Of a stretch of DNA of 64,000 bases, positions 9,035 through 18,385 are shown in pieces. Source of the stretch: Bacteroidota bacterium. GTDB lineage: Bacteria; Bacteroidota; Bacteroidia; Chitinophagales; Chitinophagaceae. The number at the start of each line of letters is the position of its first letter. The first letter of the stretch is position 1. The DNA lies in NCBI GenBank assembly GCA_023422835.1, contig JAFAGI010000010.1, positions 1 to 64,000 on the forward strand, written 5' to 3'. The position numbers were made by a program, and so were the translations under genes. The notes below the pieces were generated by a model. The model saw only the letters and a program-made list of their open reading frames with translations, searched no databases and was not told the DNA's origin.

Positions 9035-9853
9035 ATGAAAAAATTATTACTAGGATCGCTTATAGGAGCTTTTGTTTTAACAGGATGTTCCAGGAATGCG
9101 ATCACAGGCAGAAACCAACTTAATATAGTCTCAGAATCACAGTTGCAGGAAATGGCTGTAACCCAATACAGGCAGTTTCTGGCTGAGAGTAACGTGGTAA
9201 CTGCAAACAGCTCTATGAGCAAAGAATATGCAATGGTACAGCGCGTGGGGAATAGGATCGCTAATGCTATTACCCAGTACTATACGCAGCAGGGTTTAGG
9301 AAAAGAATTACAAGGGTATAAATGGGAATTTAACCTGGTACAGGGAAAAGATGTAAATGCATTTTGTATGCCGGGAGGTAAAGTGGTGATCTACACAGGC
9401 CTTTTACCGGTGGCGCAAAACGAAGCAGGTGTAGCTGTTGTAATGGGTCATGAAATTGCACATGCTATCTTGCAACATGGCTCTGAAAGAATGAGCCGCG
9501 CAGTTGCTGCACAATATGGCGGACAAATTGCCGGCGCTGTCATCGGTTCACAAAATCAGGCGCTGGGAAATATTTTCGGAGCAGTATATTCACCTGTTGC
9601 TACTACTACCATGATCTTGCCTAACTCTCGTGCACAGGAATCAGAAGCTGATCGCTATGGCTTACGCTTTGCAGCATTGGCAGGCTATAACCCCCAGGAA
9701 GCCATCCCATTCTGGACAAGAATGGCGCAGGCTGGAGGAGCATCTAATGTGCCAACGATACTCAGGTCGCACCCAACCAACGAACAGCGCATCAGGGATC
9801 TTCAGAAAATAGTACCCGAAGCTATGAAGTATTACAGGCCAATGTCTAACTAA
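9035..9853 (+). CDS. M48 family metalloprotease, lipoprotein
   Basis: Zinc metalloprotease of peptidase family M48 (HtpX/YggG/BepA-like), probably a periplasmic lipoprotein for envelope protein quality control. The signal peptide MKKLLLGSLIGAFVLTGC has a lipobox TGC with Cys18. The zinc site is VVMGHEIAHAILQHGSERM (HExxH), and the third ligand Glu is in SRAQESEADRYGLRFAALAG (ExxxD type). RSHPTNEQRIRDLQKI is the conserved C-terminal family motif. Length 272 residues, without the TPR tail of BepA. A strong terminator follows 22 bp downstream, so the gene is the end of its transcript. Confidence 0.92.
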   Translation: MKKLLLGSLIGAFVLTGCSRNAITGRNQLNIVSESQLQEMAVTQYRQFLAESNVVTANSSMSKEYAMVQRVGNRIANAITQYYTQQGLGKELQGYKWEFNLVQGKDVNAFCMPGGKVVIYTGLLPVAQNEAGVAVVMGHEIAHAILQHGSERMSRAVAAQYGGQIAGAVIGSQNQALGNIFGAVYSPVATTTMILPNSRAQESEADRYGLRFAALAGYNPQEAIPFWTRMAQAGGASNVPTILRSHPTNEQRIRDLQKIVPEAMKYYRPMSN

Positions 9854-9874
9854 TTCGTTTCTTGATTTTGTATT

Positions 9875-9916
9875 ATACCAGAGGCTGTCCCAAAAGGTCA
9901 GCCTCTGGTATTTTTT
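9875..9916 (+). terminator. rho-independent terminator after the M48 protease gene
   Basis: A perfect 13-bp inverted repeat (ATACCAGAGGCTG at 9875-9887, CAGCCTCTGGTAT at 9899-9911) with an 11-nt loop is followed by a T-run at 9911-9916. It begins 22 bp after the protease stop codon. Confidence 0.9.
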
Positions 9917-10101
9917 ACAATTTGACCGTACTGCAGCATCTGTAAACAGGTCAGTTTCAGTGCGAATGACTATGTTTTTGTACGGCCATTTTCTCCTCTG
10001 TAAAATTTTAAACATATCAATAACTACGGAAGTCTAATATGAGCGATAAATATCTTTACCTTTGAAATACAACTCACATTATTTTTATAAATATTTTTTC
10101 G

Positions 10102-10623
10102 ATGAAAAACATTAAGATTACACTGATAGGATTGCTGTTATTGCTGGTAGGCTCTTCAGCTTTTGCTCAGACAAAAAATAAAATTGAAATTTACCTGTTA
10201 AACAGGATCGTGCCGCAATTGGATGAGAAATGTACCAACGGACAGTTTTTTGTAAGCTACCAAGATCTTAATCCCGATCCTCTTATAAAAGATGAAGAGA
10301 TTGTGGCTTACAATGTAGCTACACATGAATTTACATTTTCGGAAAGTGGGGCCCAGAAAATGGCTAACCTAAAACCTTCAAAAGACAGGGGATTACAATT
10401 TGCTCTGGCAGTAGACCGCAAGCCGGTTGTTACCGGGTACATTATGGACAAATCTTCACCATCCGGCTGCGCCACGTACGGGTTGCTAAATGTAGGAAGT
10501 ACTAAACAGTTGCTGTTAAAGGGAATGCCTGAGTTTGGTACGCATGTGCGCATCAAAGAACAACGGGAAAATATTTTGTTTATCAATGCATTGAAGGCTA
10601 CCGGCAGGTTACAGAAGAATTAA
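10102..10623 (+). CDS. secreted protein of unknown function
   Basis: I do not recognise a named family with certainty. A clear Sec signal peptide (MKNIKITLIGLLLLLVGSSA then FAQ cleavage) precedes about 150 residues of mixed alpha/beta sequence with two cysteines (in DEKCTNGQF and SPSGCATYG) that could form a disulfide in the periplasm. The block GLQFALAVDRKPVVTGYIMD vaguely resembles the head subdomain of SecD-like proteins, a weak impression only. The stop is 2 bp from the stop of the convergent hydroxylase gene. It has its own upstream gap of about 185 bp after the terminator. Confidence 0.7.
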   Translation: MKNIKITLIGLLLLLVGSSAFAQTKNKIEIYLLNRIVPQLDEKCTNGQFFVSYQDLNPDPLIKDEEIVAYNVATHEFTFSESGAQKMANLKPSKDRGLQFALAVDRKPVVTGYIMDKSSPSGCATYGLLNVGSTKQLLLKGMPEFGTHVRIKEQRENILFINALKATGRLQKN

Positions 10624-10625
10624 GT

Positions 10626-11294
10626 TTATTTTTTCTTCTCAAACATTAGTTCCTTTACTTTTTCCTTATCTTCTTTTTCTTTGTTCAAATCGAACATGGT
10701 GCCGAAAATGCGGTCCCAGAAAGTATTACTTACGCCAAATCCCAGGTCTTCGTCTTTGTAATGATGGAGGTGATGATTGCGCCAAAGCGGCTTCATGAAT
10801 TTAAACGGCGGGGCAAAAGCGTGGATGGCATAGTGCAGGGAGGCATATAGTAGGTAACCCAGCATAAAACCAGGAAAAAAGGCAAGGGCATATTTCCCTG
10901 CTATCAGGTAGAAGAAGCCAAAAATTATAGCAGAAAGGATGAGGCTTGGAACCGGCGGCATAAAAAGACGTTGCCTGTCTCTGGGATAATGATGGTGATT
11001 GCCATGCAGGATATAAGCTATCTTTTGCAACGCAGAATTATTTACCTTCATGTGAAAAATATACCTGTGCGCAATATATTCAAACAACGACCAGCTAAAA
11101 ATACCTGCCAGGGAAACAAGTATAATGGTTTTTGCGCTGAGGCCGAATTCAGTGTTGCCTTTATAAATAATGAAAGTAAGGATTACAATATACATTCCCC
11201 AAATTATAGCGGGATGTCCTTTGGTAAGCATTTCGAGATATTTGTTTTTGAATATTCTCGCCTGACCTTTATTATGAATTTTATCGAATTCCAT
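10626..11294 (-). CDS. fatty acid hydroxylase / sterol desaturase family membrane protein
   Basis: Di-iron membrane oxygenase of the fatty-acid hydroxylase superfamily. The histidine clusters that bind the two irons are visible: EYIAHRYIFHM, then LHGNHHHYPRDRQR, HYAIHAF, and WRNHHLHHYKDEDLGFGVSN, in the family order and spacing. Three to four hydrophobic helices lie between them. The arrangement is closest to fatty-acid 2-hydroxylases, which would give 2-hydroxylated acyl chains in sphingolipids or sulfonolipids; that role is inference. Length 222 residues. Single gene, convergent with the unknown secreted gene. Confidence 0.88.
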   Translation of the reverse strand: MEFDKIHNKGQARIFKNKYLEMLTKGHPAIIWGMYIVILTFIIYKGNTEFGLSAKTIILVSLAGIFSWSLFEYIAHRYIFHMKVNNSALQKIAYILHGNHHHYPRDRQRLFMPPVPSLILSAIIFGFFYLIAGKYALAFFPGFMLGYLLYASLHYAIHAFAPPFKFMKPLWRNHHLHHYKDEDLGFGVSNTFWDRIFGTMFDLNKEKEDKEKVKELMFEKKK

Positions 11295-11425
11295 AAAAAG
11301 TCTTTTTAGTTAGATCATAACAAATTTACATTATAAAAAATGATTTTTCACAGATTATACCGTTAAAGGTAAAATTTAGTAAAAAATGATTATTACTCTA
11401 TATAAAATTATAAATTCGCGTTCTG

Positions 11426-12877
11426 ATGCTTCAACGATCATACATGCGTTTACTTCATAAAAGCTTAGCTGTTTTTTTTCTGATAGTGCTGTTTGGAATA
11501 TTTTTTTCAAACTGTGCTGTCATCATACCGCCGGATGGAGGTCCTAGAGACAGCCTGCCGCCAAATCTTGTTTCAGCCTCGCCGGCAGACTCTTCACAGA
11601 ATTTTACAGGTAAAAAAATAGAGCTGGTTTTTGATGAATATATCACTGTGCAGAACGTTCAGCAAAATCTTATAGTTTCACCTGTTGTAAAATCTGTGCC
11701 AACTGTTTCAAGTTATCTCAACAAGATCACTGTTAATCTCAAAGAGCCCTTAGAGCCTAATACAACGTATTCGTTTGATTTTGGCACATCCATCAAAGAT
11801 GCTAATGAAGGCAACCCCTATAAAAATTATACCTACGTTATCAGTACCGGAAATCATTTAGATACCGACAGCATCGCCGGCACAATAACACTGGCAGAAA
11901 CCGGCAAGGTAGACAGTACATTGCTTGCGGTATTGTATACAGACTTTTCAGATACGGCTATCTATAAAAGCCAGCCCCGGTATTATACCAGGGTAGACAC
12001 TACAGGAAGATTCGTTTTCAGGTTCTTACCCAAAGGGCAAGAGTACAATCTTTTTGCAGTTGCCAATACGTACATGCGCAATTATTCAGATACAACCCAG
12101 CTGTTTGGGTTTTATGACAGGAAAGTTATAGCAGGCCAACCGGATTCTGTACCTGTACACTTATATGCTTACCACCAATCAAAAACGGTAAAACGCCCTG
12201 CCCGTGTGATCTCTGAAAGGCAGCGCCAACAACAGAGGGAGAAAGATGCCAAGCAGCCGCTCAATGTATCAGTATCTGTTAAGAATGCACCTCAGAGCCT
12301 GATAGATCCTTTACAAATAAACTACTCCAAGCCTCTCAAAGCCTTTGACCCCGGTGGCATCACCCTTAGAGATACAAATTATGCAGAAGAGCAGAACTAT
12401 ACAATCAATAGATCCATCCTGGATTCAAACAATTCAGCTTTTACGCTTAAGCATGCCTGGCAGGAAGACAAAGAATATATTTTGGTGATATCTAAAGAAG
12501 CAGCGGTAGATAGTTTTGATATAATGATCGCTAAGCCAGATACCTCAAGATTTAAAATTAAACCTGCACGTGAATATGCTTCTTTTACCATGATATTTCC
12601 TGATGTAGATTTGGCTATGAATCCCGTTGTTCAGTTGTTCAAAGCCAATACATTGGTAGATTCCATTGCCATACCTGAAAACAGGCGTGTGGTACGGCAG
12701 CTATACGAAGCTGGAGATTACCAGTTGAGGATCCTGTACGATACCAATAAGAATATGAAATGGGATCCGGGAAATTATATATTGCGAAGGCAGCCGGAAC
12801 TGGTGATACCGCATAAGAAAGACATTACGCTGAAGGCTAACTGGGAAAATGAATTGGAAATATATATTTATAGGTAA
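11426..12877 (+). CDS. Big_5 (Ig-like) domain lipoprotein
   Basis: Envelope lipoprotein conserved in Bacteroidota, of unknown exact function. After a hydrophobic signal (SLAVFFLIVLFGIFFSNC) the mature protein begins with CAVIIPPDGGPRDSLPP, a motif typical of this family, then a Big_5-type Ig-like domain from about residue 45 (SASPADSSQNFTGKKIEL) to about 145. The middle is Ser/Thr/Asp-rich and the C-terminus contains LRILYDTNKNMKWDPGNY, a repeat-like calcium-binding-type loop. Either Met1 or Met7 could start it. recR follows 18 bp downstream and is probably cotranscribed. Confidence 0.85.
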   Translation: MLQRSYMRLLHKSLAVFFLIVLFGIFFSNCAVIIPPDGGPRDSLPPNLVSASPADSSQNFTGKKIELVFDEYITVQNVQQNLIVSPVVKSVPTVSSYLNKITVNLKEPLEPNTTYSFDFGTSIKDANEGNPYKNYTYVISTGNHLDTDSIAGTITLAETGKVDSTLLAVLYTDFSDTAIYKSQPRYYTRVDTTGRFVFRFLPKGQEYNLFAVANTYMRNYSDTTQLFGFYDRKVIAGQPDSVPVHLYAYHQSKTVKRPARVISERQRQQQREKDAKQPLNVSVSVKNAPQSLIDPLQINYSKPLKAFDPGGITLRDTNYAEEQNYTINRSILDSNNSAFTLKHAWQEDKEYILVISKEAAVDSFDIMIAKPDTSRFKIKPAREYASFTMIFPDVDLAMNPVVQLFKANTLVDSIAIPENRRVVRQLYEAGDYQLRILYDTNKNMKWDPGNYILRRQPELVIPHKKDITLKANWENELEIYIYR

Positions 12878-12895
12878 AAGAATTTTTAGCACAGT

Positions 12896-13516
12896 ATGCA
12901 GTTATCTTCTTCTTTGTTGGAAAACGCAGTGAACGAATTTGCAAAGCTGCCAGGCATAGGTAAAAAAACGGCGCTCAGGCTGGTGCTGCATTTGTTGAAG
13001 CAGGAGGAGGACCATGTGCATGTTTTTTCAGATAGCATCCGTGAAATGCGCTCCGGCGTTAAATTTTGCCGCAGGTGCCACAACATCAGCGACGGGGAAG
13101 TATGCTCTATCTGCGAGAGCCCTACGCGCAAACAGCGTGTAATCTGCGTGGTGGAAACCATACGCGATGTGATTGCCATAGAGAGCACCCAGCAATTCAA
13201 CGGAACTTATCATGTGTTGGGCGGCGTAATCTCCCCGCTTGACGGCATCGGCCCTGATAATCTTCATATAGACTCACTGATAGAGCGCGTGGAAAAAGAA
13301 CAGACAGAAGAGCTGATCTTTGCGCTTAACCCCAACATACAGGGGGATACAACCATTTATTACATCCAGAAGAAAATACACCATCTTCCTTGTAAGATCA
13401 CTACGGTTGCCCGTGGCATTGCTTTCGGTGGAGAACTTGAATATGCTGACGAGATTACTTTGGGCAGAAGCCTGGCCAACCGCCTGCCTATTGAGAGCTA
13501 TATGAAGCCGATGTAG
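12896..13516 (+). CDS. recR: recombination mediator RecR
   Basis: RecFOR-pathway protein that helps load RecA at single-strand gaps. The N-terminal helix-hairpin-helix is visible (LPGIGKKTALRLVLHLLK), followed by a C4 zinc finger (CRRCHNISDGEVCSICESP) and the Toprim domain (VICVVETIRDVIAIESTQQF and the GTYHVLGGVISPLDGIGP block). The C-terminal Walker-B-like GGELEYADEITLGRSL is also present. Length 206 residues is typical. Complete and apparently functional. It follows the Big_5 lipoprotein gene by 18 bp. Confidence 0.96.
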   Translation: MQLSSSLLENAVNEFAKLPGIGKKTALRLVLHLLKQEEDHVHVFSDSIREMRSGVKFCRRCHNISDGEVCSICESPTRKQRVICVVETIRDVIAIESTQQFNGTYHVLGGVISPLDGIGPDNLHIDSLIERVEKEQTEELIFALNPNIQGDTTIYYIQKKIHHLPCKITTVARGIAFGGELEYADEITLGRSLANRLPIESYMKPM

Positions 13517-14006
13517 TGACTATGGGACTTTCCCTCATCCCAACTCTCAAAGATTTAGAATGGAAGGTGAAAGTACCGGGCAAGCCTTCACCTGTGTTCA
13601 TTGTGAAAGCCCTTGTGTGCCTTGCGTTTAATTCTTATGACTTTGTTCTTTGCATCATCGTCACGACCTTCTTTTTAGGTGATTTTTATATTATCCAATT
13701 TCCATCCTTACCGCCTAATTCCTTTAGAGCGTGAGATAATTGATGTAGGGAAATAAAATAAACAATTTATTTCACGGAGGCCGCAAAGGCTTGCGCAAAG
13801 AAAATGCTATTTTATAATGTCAGTGAAAACAACAACGCTCTTCGTTATGTTAGCGAAGCGCATAACGAAGTATAGATAAATATGAATTTCAATCCGGAAC
13901 ACGAGATATAAAATCTCAGACCGCAGGCCGCACAGTTCTTATGCACAGCTGCTCACATCACACAACACCATTCACCATTCACAAAATAGACGTATTTTTG
14001 TTAATC
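13517..14006 (+). other. gene-free gap between recR and the SUI1-like gene
   Basis: No convincing gene. A 72-codon frame at 13516-13734 has no family features. The gap contains a GTGAAAGCCCTTGTGTGCC stretch, an ACGCAAAG-type repeat fragment at about 13778-13800, and a GTTATGTTAGCGAAGCGCAT hairpin-like segment near 13844. It looks like accumulated intergenic repeats. Confidence 0.5.
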
Positions 14007-14360
14007 ATGAAGAATAAAAAAAGAAGCAGTGGAAGTGCGTTTGTTTACAGTACAGACCCCGACTTTAAGCCTTACGGAGAAGGAGATGACGGGGATCAGG
14101 GTGATGTGTCCGCTGATAAACAAAAACTGCGCATTTGGCTTGAAACAAAACAGCGTGGCGGGAAAGCGGCAACCGTGATTACGGGATTTGCGGGGAATGA
14201 GGACGAACTGAAGGAGCTGGGTAAACAATTAAAAAATTATTGCGGCACCGGCGGATCAGAAAAAGATGGTGAAATTATTATACAGGGCGATCAGCGAGAT
14301 AAAGTGCTGAAATGCTTGCTGGATAAGGGTTACACGCAATCTAAAAAAGCAGGCGGGTAA
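14007..14360 (+). CDS. SUI1/YciH (eIF1-like) translation factor family protein
   Basis: Small cytosolic protein of the SUI1 family (eIF1 homolog, YciH in E. coli), thought to affect start-codon fidelity or stress translation. The core WLETKQRGGKAATVITGFAG is the family signature, followed by LKNYCGTGGSEKDGEIIIQG and DKVLKCLLDKGY. The start chosen (14007) gives MKNKKRSSGSAFVYSTD, the usual N-terminus; a longer frame from 13941 adds 22 residues with no family resemblance. Length 117 residues is normal. It is followed 52 bp later by deoC, possibly in the same transcript. Confidence 0.92.
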   Translation: MKNKKRSSGSAFVYSTDPDFKPYGEGDDGDQGDVSADKQKLRIWLETKQRGGKAATVITGFAGNEDELKELGKQLKNYCGTGGSEKDGEIIIQGDQRDKVLKCLLDKGYTQSKKAGG

Positions 14361-14412
14361 TGCCGCAGGTATGTCCGTTGATATTTATTAAATCTAAAAC
14401 TACAATACTATT

Positions 14413-15081
14413 ATGCAGATCAACCAATATATTGATCATACGGTCTTAAAGCCCACAACCACCCTTTCGGATATAGAAAAGTTGTGCCATGAAGCCAGAA
14501 CTTACCGGTTTGCTGCGGTATGTGTGCCACCGCCATTTGTAAAAAAGTCGAAGGAACTTCTGCAGGGCTCAACAGTAAAGACAGCAACGGTTATAGGTTT
14601 CCCGTTTGGTTATTCTGCTATTGAAGCCAAACTTGCAGAGGTATTACTTGCCTTGGTAGATGGTGCGGATGAGCTGGATATTGTCATCAACCTGATTGCT
14701 TTAAAAAACAAGGACTGGGCGTATCTTGCCAATGAGATCAATCATCTTTTTCCTATCATTAAAGAAAAAGGAAAAACCATTAAAATAATTATTGAAAGCG
14801 GCGTACTCACAGATGAAGAAATTATTAAATGCTGCGAGCTTTACGGAGCAGCCGGCATTGATTATTTAAAAACATCTACCGGTTATGCCGAACATGGCGC
14901 TTCGGTTCATGCCGTGGAATTGTTTAGGAGACATTTGCCGGAACACGTACAGATAAAGGCATCCGGGGGCATACGAGATTACGCATTTGCCAGACAACTT
15001 ATAGAAGCCGGGGCTACCAGGCTGGGTTGCAGCGCAGGCGTTGCCATTGTAAAGGGAGAAGTATCAGACACTGCATATTAG
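14413..15081 (+). CDS. deoC: deoxyribose-phosphate aldolase
   Basis: Class I aldolase that splits 2-deoxyribose 5-phosphate into glyceraldehyde 3-phosphate and acetaldehyde in nucleoside catabolism. The N-terminus NQYIDHTVLKPTTT is diagnostic. The Schiff-base lysine is in DYLKTSTGYA and the second catalytic lysine in VQIKASGGIRDYA. Length 222 residues is normal. The TAG stop directly abuts the TTG start of the next gene with no intervening base, so translation of the SDR gene is probably coupled to deoC. Confidence 0.95.
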   Translation: MQINQYIDHTVLKPTTTLSDIEKLCHEARTYRFAAVCVPPPFVKKSKELLQGSTVKTATVIGFPFGYSAIEAKLAEVLLALVDGADELDIVINLIALKNKDWAYLANEINHLFPIIKEKGKTIKIIIESGVLTDEEIIKCCELYGAAGIDYLKTSTGYAEHGASVHAVELFRRHLPEHVQIKASGGIRDYAFARQLIEAGATRLGCSAGVAIVKGEVSDTAY

Positions 15082-15909
15082 TTGAATAGGAAAACCATTT
15101 TTATCACAGGGTGTTCGTCAGGCTTCGGCCAGATGATCGCGCAACATTTTCAGCAACATGGCTGGAATGTAGCAGCAACTATGCGCACACCTGAAAAAGA
15201 TACACTGCTTCATAGGTTGACAAACGTAAAACTTTACCGGCTGGATGTCACCATTCCTGAGACCGTTGATGCTGCTGTAATACAGGCTATTACAGACTTT
15301 TGCAAGATTGATGTGCTGGTAAACAATGCAGGTTATGGCGCATTGGGTATTTTTGAGAAAGCTAACGAAGAAGATATGCGCAGGCAGATGGAGACAAACG
15401 TGTTAGGCCTGATGCGTGTAACGAAAGCTTTATTACCACATTTCAGGGCAAACAGTTCCGGTACAATTATAAACATTGGCTCTGTAGCCGGCGAGCTGGC
15501 GTTTCCATATTTTGCTTTGTACAATGCCAGCAAATATGCCGTGAATGGCTTTAGCAAAGCTTTGTATTATGAGCTGAAGATGCAGGGCATTGCGGTAAAG
15601 CTGGTATTGCCGGGTATGATGAAGACGGATTTTTTCGGCAGATCTATGACAGTGTTTGAAGACAATGCAGTAAAAGGTTATGAAAAGTTTGAAGAAACTA
15701 CAAGGCACAATATTATGCATATGGCGGAAAGGGGCGAAGACCCGGCATTGGTAATGCGTACGGTGTTCAAAGCCGCTACCACCAATACTTTCAGGCTCAT
15801 GTACCCCGTAGGATGGCAAGCCCGTCTGCTGCTGATATTAAAATATATTTTGCCGCATCCGCTACTGCGCCGGATAATGGAAACTGCAATAACCAGAAGA
15901 AAAATTTAA
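15082..15909 (+). CDS. short-chain dehydrogenase/reductase (SDR)
   Basis: NAD(P)-dependent oxidoreductase with a classical Rossmann fold. The cofactor loop TGCSSGFGQMIAQHF sits at the extreme N-terminus, NNAGYG stabilises the sheet, and the catalytic Ser and YNASKYA (Tyr-x-x-x-Lys) are present. Start choice: the stop of deoC is in the same frame immediately before, and no ATG precedes the first beta strand, so the only start that keeps the fold is TTG at 15082. Substrate unknown; the family includes many ketoreductases. It overlaps the next gene by one base (TAATG). Confidence 0.88.
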   Translation: MNRKTIFITGCSSGFGQMIAQHFQQHGWNVAATMRTPEKDTLLHRLTNVKLYRLDVTIPETVDAAVIQAITDFCKIDVLVNNAGYGALGIFEKANEEDMRRQMETNVLGLMRVTKALLPHFRANSSGTIINIGSVAGELAFPYFALYNASKYAVNGFSKALYYELKMQGIAVKLVLPGMMKTDFFGRSMTVFEDNAVKGYEKFEETTRHNIMHMAERGEDPALVMRTVFKAATTNTFRLMYPVGWQARLLLILKYILPHPLLRRIMETAITRRKI

Positions 15910-17093
15910 TGAGAATGTTACAAGAAAAAATAAAACAACTAGCTGCAAATTATAAAGATGAATTTATTGCTATCAGGAGGCATCTTCACAGCTATCCAGA
16001 GCTCAGCTACCAAGAGTATGAGACATCTGAGTACGTGCAACAAAAATTAGCTGCATTGTCTATACCCTTTACAGTGAAAGCAGAGACCGGTGTAGTGGGT
16101 TTAATTGAAGGCAGAAATCCCGGTAACCGTGTAATTGCCTTAAGAGCAGATATGGATGCGCTGCCGATTTTAGAAGAAAATGATGTACCATATAAATCCA
16201 AACGTGCAGGTGTGATGCATGCCTGCGGCCATGATGTGCATACCACCTGCCTGCTTGGTGCAGCAAAGATCCTGCAGGAGACAAGGGAGGCGTGGGAAGG
16301 CACCATTAAACTTATTTTTCAGCCTGGTGAAGAAAAAAATCCCGGCGGCGCCAGCCTGATGATCCGGGACGGCGTGCTTGAGAATCCTGCACCTTCGGCC
16401 ATCATTGCTTTACATGTAAACCCATTGCTTGACGTGGGTAAGTTCAGTTTCAGAAAAGGCAGGGTGATGGCGAGCGCAGACGAGATTTATATGACCATAA
16501 AAGGCAAAGGCGGACATGCAGCAGCGCCACATACCACGCAAGACATTATTCTCATAGCCTCCCAGCTTATAGTGAGCCTTCAACAGCTTATCAGCAGAAA
16601 CTGCAATCCTTTTTACCCATCTGTTCTGTCCATTTGCTCATTCCAGGGCGGCCATACTACCAATGTTATTCCTTCGGAAGTCAAACTGAAAGGAACTTTC
16701 CGTGCAATGGACGAACAGTGGAGATACAGAGCCCATGAGCTGATAACCGCACACACAAAAGGCTTAGTAGAAGCCTTAGGCGCTGAAGTGGATCTGACGA
16801 TTGATGTGGGTTATCCCTGTGTTGAAAATGATGATGGCCTAACTGAACAGGCAACCAACCTCGCAAAAACATTTACAGGAAGTGAAAATGTGGAAGAAAC
16901 TGAAATGCGCATGGGCGCCGAAGATTTTGGTTATTACACCAAAAAATTACCCGGTTGCTTCTTCCGCTTGGGTATCAGGAATGAAAAAGCAGGCATTGTA
17001 CACAACGTGCATACACCCAAATTTGATATTGATGAAGATGCTATCGAATACGGAATGGCAATGATGGCGTGGCTTGCAGCCAATATAAGGTAA
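15909..17093 (+). CDS. M20 family amidohydrolase (N-acyl amino acid hydrolase type)
   Basis: Zinc-dependent amidohydrolase of the M20D group (hippurate / N-acyl-L-amino-acid hydrolases). Metal-binding and catalytic blocks are RADMDALPILEE, MHACGHDVHTTCLLGAA, FQPGEEKNPGGA and GAEDFGYYTKKLPG, with HNVHTPKFDID at the end. The dimerisation lid (about residues 185-300) is present. Length 394 residues is typical. The start at 15909 overlaps the previous stop (TAATG); an upstream in-frame start at 15813 lies inside the SDR gene and has no family sequence. Sequence type is the general amidohydrolase, not ArgE of the arginine pathway. Confidence 0.9.
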   Translation: MRMLQEKIKQLAANYKDEFIAIRRHLHSYPELSYQEYETSEYVQQKLAALSIPFTVKAETGVVGLIEGRNPGNRVIALRADMDALPILEENDVPYKSKRAGVMHACGHDVHTTCLLGAAKILQETREAWEGTIKLIFQPGEEKNPGGASLMIRDGVLENPAPSAIIALHVNPLLDVGKFSFRKGRVMASADEIYMTIKGKGGHAAAPHTTQDIILIASQLIVSLQQLISRNCNPFYPSVLSICSFQGGHTTNVIPSEVKLKGTFRAMDEQWRYRAHELITAHTKGLVEALGAEVDLTIDVGYPCVENDDGLTEQATNLAKTFTGSENVEETEMRMGAEDFGYYTKKLPGCFFRLGIRNEKAGIVHNVHTPKFDIDEDAIEYGMAMMAWLAANIR

Positions 17094-17235
17094 AGTTTTA
17101 TTTAGGTTGCATAGCATGCTTTATACTGCGCGCTCTTTCTTTACGGAGATTGATGACATTGCTATGCCTTAAACCTAATTTAATTTTGATTAATATTTTA
17201 TAATATCTATTTTTATCTACTCTAAAACAACCAAT

Positions 17236-18366
17236 ATGGGCGTGTTTAAAAACTTATTCCAGGGAACCGGAAATAATGACAAGAACCCTTTTTATGTAAG
17301 AGCCACTATGATTATGCTGGGCCTGGTGCTGTTTTTTTACATTATGCTCATACTGAGAGATGTGCTGGTGCCTCTGTGTTTTGCATTGCTGATATCTATT
17401 TTATTGAATCCTTTGGTAAACAGGCTTATGCAATTGGGTTTACATAAAATAAGCGCTATATCTCTGGCACTGCTGGTGGCAATCATTGGCATCACGATCG
17501 TATTTGTTTTCCTTACTTCTCAGGCCGGCCAGTTTATTGAGATGGCGCCTGAGTTCCAGGACAGGGCCAGTAAGATTTTAGACATTATTCAAAAGTGGAT
17601 TCGCAATACTTTTAATATGCCCATATATAAGCAGGATGAAGTGATTGCCAATACCATGAACAACAGCCAGAACTTTATGGCAAAAGCGCTGGGCAGTATA
17701 TTTTCGTTCCTAACCGCTACTATTTTAATGCCTATATACACATTCCTCATATTATACTACAAGCCCTTGTTCCTGAATTTTATTTACGAAGTTTTTGAAG
17801 ATAAATACGAGAACCGGGTGGCAGATGTTTTGCAGGAAACCAAGGGCGCTATACAGGCTTATATTGTGGGTTTGCTTATAGAAACTGCAATTGTTGCGGG
17901 TCTGAATTCTGCAGCATTACTGTTGTTGGGCGTGGATTATGCCATACTGCTGGGCATAATCGGCGGTATTTTAAACCTGATACCATATGTCGGCGGTCTC
18001 GTAGCCATAGCTTTGCCCGTGGGTATGTCCATGGTTACAAGTGACGGCAACTATACCACGCCATTGCTGATTATCGCAGCCTATTCAGTAATACAATTCC
18101 TGGACAATAATGTTCTTGTGCCGCGCATAGTTTCTTCCAAGGTTGATGTAAATGCATTTGTAACTATTGTGATCGTATTGCTGGGCGCTTCCATCTGGGG
18201 CGTACCGGGCATGTTCCTTTCCGTGCCTTTTATAGCCGTCTGCAAGATCATATTTGACCGTATACCTCAATTACAGCCTTGGGGTAAATTGCTTGGCGTA
18301 ACCATTGGCGAGCCGCCACCTCCGAGGGAGGTCGTTTCTAAAATTGATGAAGAAGCGATGGAATAA
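17236..18366 (+). CDS. AI-2E family transporter (TqsA/PerM-like)
   Basis: Inner-membrane protein of the AI-2 exporter family (also called UPF0118), whose members export autoinducer-2 or act as Na+/H+ antiporters. About eight hydrophobic segments are visible, with an N-terminal pair, an extracytoplasmic helical region (residues ~95-150) and the conserved C-terminal block LLGIIGGILNLIPYVGGLVA followed by PRIVSSKVDVNAFVTIV. The tail ends in an acidic cytosolic stretch (PPPPREVVSKIDEEAME). Length 376 residues is normal. Single gene, convergent with the sucrase/ferredoxin-like gene. Actual substrate unknown. Confidence 0.9.
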   Translation: MGVFKNLFQGTGNNDKNPFYVRATMIMLGLVLFFYIMLILRDVLVPLCFALLISILLNPLVNRLMQLGLHKISAISLALLVAIIGITIVFVFLTSQAGQFIEMAPEFQDRASKILDIIQKWIRNTFNMPIYKQDEVIANTMNNSQNFMAKALGSIFSFLTATILMPIYTFLILYYKPLFLNFIYEVFEDKYENRVADVLQETKGAIQAYIVGLLIETAIVAGLNSAALLLLGVDYAILLGIIGGILNLIPYVGGLVAIALPVGMSMVTSDGNYTTPLLIIAAYSVIQFLDNNVLVPRIVSSKVDVNAFVTIVIVLLGASIWGVPGMFLSVPFIAVCKIIFDRIPQLQPWGKLLGVTIGEPPPPREVVSKIDEEAME

Positions 18367-18385
18367 GCCTGCCAGGTTTGTACGG

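Noticed and set aside
9662..10015. 117-codon minus-strand ORF overlapping the M48 protease gene
   Set aside because: It runs through the protease's 3' end and the terminator hairpin in antisense; no family features.
13516..13734. 72-codon ORF after recR
   Set aside because: No family motifs; it lies in a region of repeat fragments and its sequence reads like translated intergenic DNA.
15909..17093. M20 enzyme as ArgE of the arginine pathway
   Set aside because: Motifs match the M20D N-acyl amino acid/hippurate group, and the gene is in the deoC-SDR operon far from the arg genes.
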